DNA from: CAYTQK01 sp964439745
Lineage (GTDB): Bacteria; Desulfobacterota; Desulfobacteria; Desulfobacterales; Desulfosudaceae
NCBI GenBank assembly: GCA_964439745.1
Contig: CAYTQK010000194.1
Location: 1-6,525, forward strand
DNA: 6,525 nucleotides
Direction of reading: 5' to 3'
In this document: positions 6,434 through 6,525 of the stretch, in pieces
Numbering within the stretch: the first letter of the stretch is position 1
Layout of the letters: every line of letters begins with the position of its first letter
Made by a program: the position numbers and the translations under genes
Notes under the pieces: generated by a model
Told to the model about the DNA's origin: nothing
Seen by the model: the letters and a program-made list of their open reading frames with translations, nothing else
Databases searched by the model: none

Positions 6434-6469
6434 AAAAAAAAGAGAAGTTCGGACAGACCGGAATCGAAC
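6434..6469 (-). terminator. Terminator-like hairpin with T-tract next to repeat copy 2
   Basis: Read on the minus strand, GTTCG (6469-6465) pairs with CGAAC (6451-6447) around a 13-base loop, and TTCTC plus eight T (6441-6434) follow. The stem is short, but the T-run is long. If real, it would end a transcript entering from the right that passes through the repeat. Confidence 0.35.
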
Positions 6470-6515
6470 GGTTTTCAAGTTGGCCGCAGATACCGGGAAG
6501 ATGCAGCCCCGCTAT
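6466..6515 (-). repeat. Dispersed 50-base repeat, copy 2
   Basis: This copy matches 1221-1270 at 40 of 50 ungapped positions, same orientation. The hairpin is partly kept: CCGGG (6493-6497) against CCCCG (6507-6511) forms four of five pairs. Unlike copy 1 it has no -10-like hexamer after TTGAAA and no start codon nearby; a T-tract hairpin adjoins it instead. The stretch from here to the window end and back to 6188 holds no ORF I would call a gene. Confidence 0.6.
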
Positions 6516-6525
6516 AGTCAACTTA

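Noticed and set aside
6450..6525. tRNA gene suggested by GACCGGAATCGAAC (T-arm-like on the minus strand)
   Set aside because: The T-stem does not pair with a 7-base loop, no acceptor or anticodon stem is found, and the segment matches the dispersed repeat instead.
1..6525. CRISPR array, insertion sequence or phage attachment site
   Set aside because: No regularly spaced repeats, no transposase or integrase motifs, and no tRNA gene with flanking direct repeats were seen.

Overview
The window is a GC-rich bacterial chromosome segment in which every supportable gene lies on the minus strand, so transcription runs from high to low coordinates. The DnaK protein (NEPTAASLAYG motif, long Gly/Ala-rich tail ending in an acidic stretch) and the general style of the genes suggest a Desulfobacterota (delta-proteobacterial, Desulfobacterales-like) host. 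This assignment is an inference from recognised protein style, not from a search.

In transcription order: at the right edge (6525-6188) there is no gene, only one copy of a roughly 50-base dispersed repeat, two terminator-like hairpins that probably close a gene beyond the edge, and a good sigma-70-type promoter. That promoter drives grpE (6169-5552, TTG start), followed 79 bases later by dnaK (5472-3535), which ends at a strong intrinsic terminator (3501-3466). GrpE is the nucleotide-exchange factor of DnaK, so this is a two-gene Hsp70 chaperone operon; no hrcA precedes it and no dnaJ follows it inside the window. Next comes a separately transcribed short-chain dehydrogenase/reductase gene (3309-2476), whose stop codon lies in a long inverted repeat. 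A promoter-like site then leads to a gene for a small exported protein of unknown function (2287-1712, TTG start).

From 1711 to 1271 no gene can be called with confidence, although two minus-strand frames alternate in looking coding, as in a decayed or frameshifted gene. A second copy of the dispersed repeat (1270-1221) sits directly upstream of the last gene, a calcineurin-like metallophosphoesterase of the SbcD/YhaO DNA-repair nuclease type (1196 to beyond the left edge), which is cut off near its C-terminus.

The chaperone operon is ordinary core genome. The less ordinary items are the two-copy structured repeat, the unknown exported protein, the ambiguous 440-base stretch, and two substitutions in a normally near-invariant DnaK motif. 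I found no evidence of a mobile element, CRISPR array or defence system, and no clear new multi-gene system.
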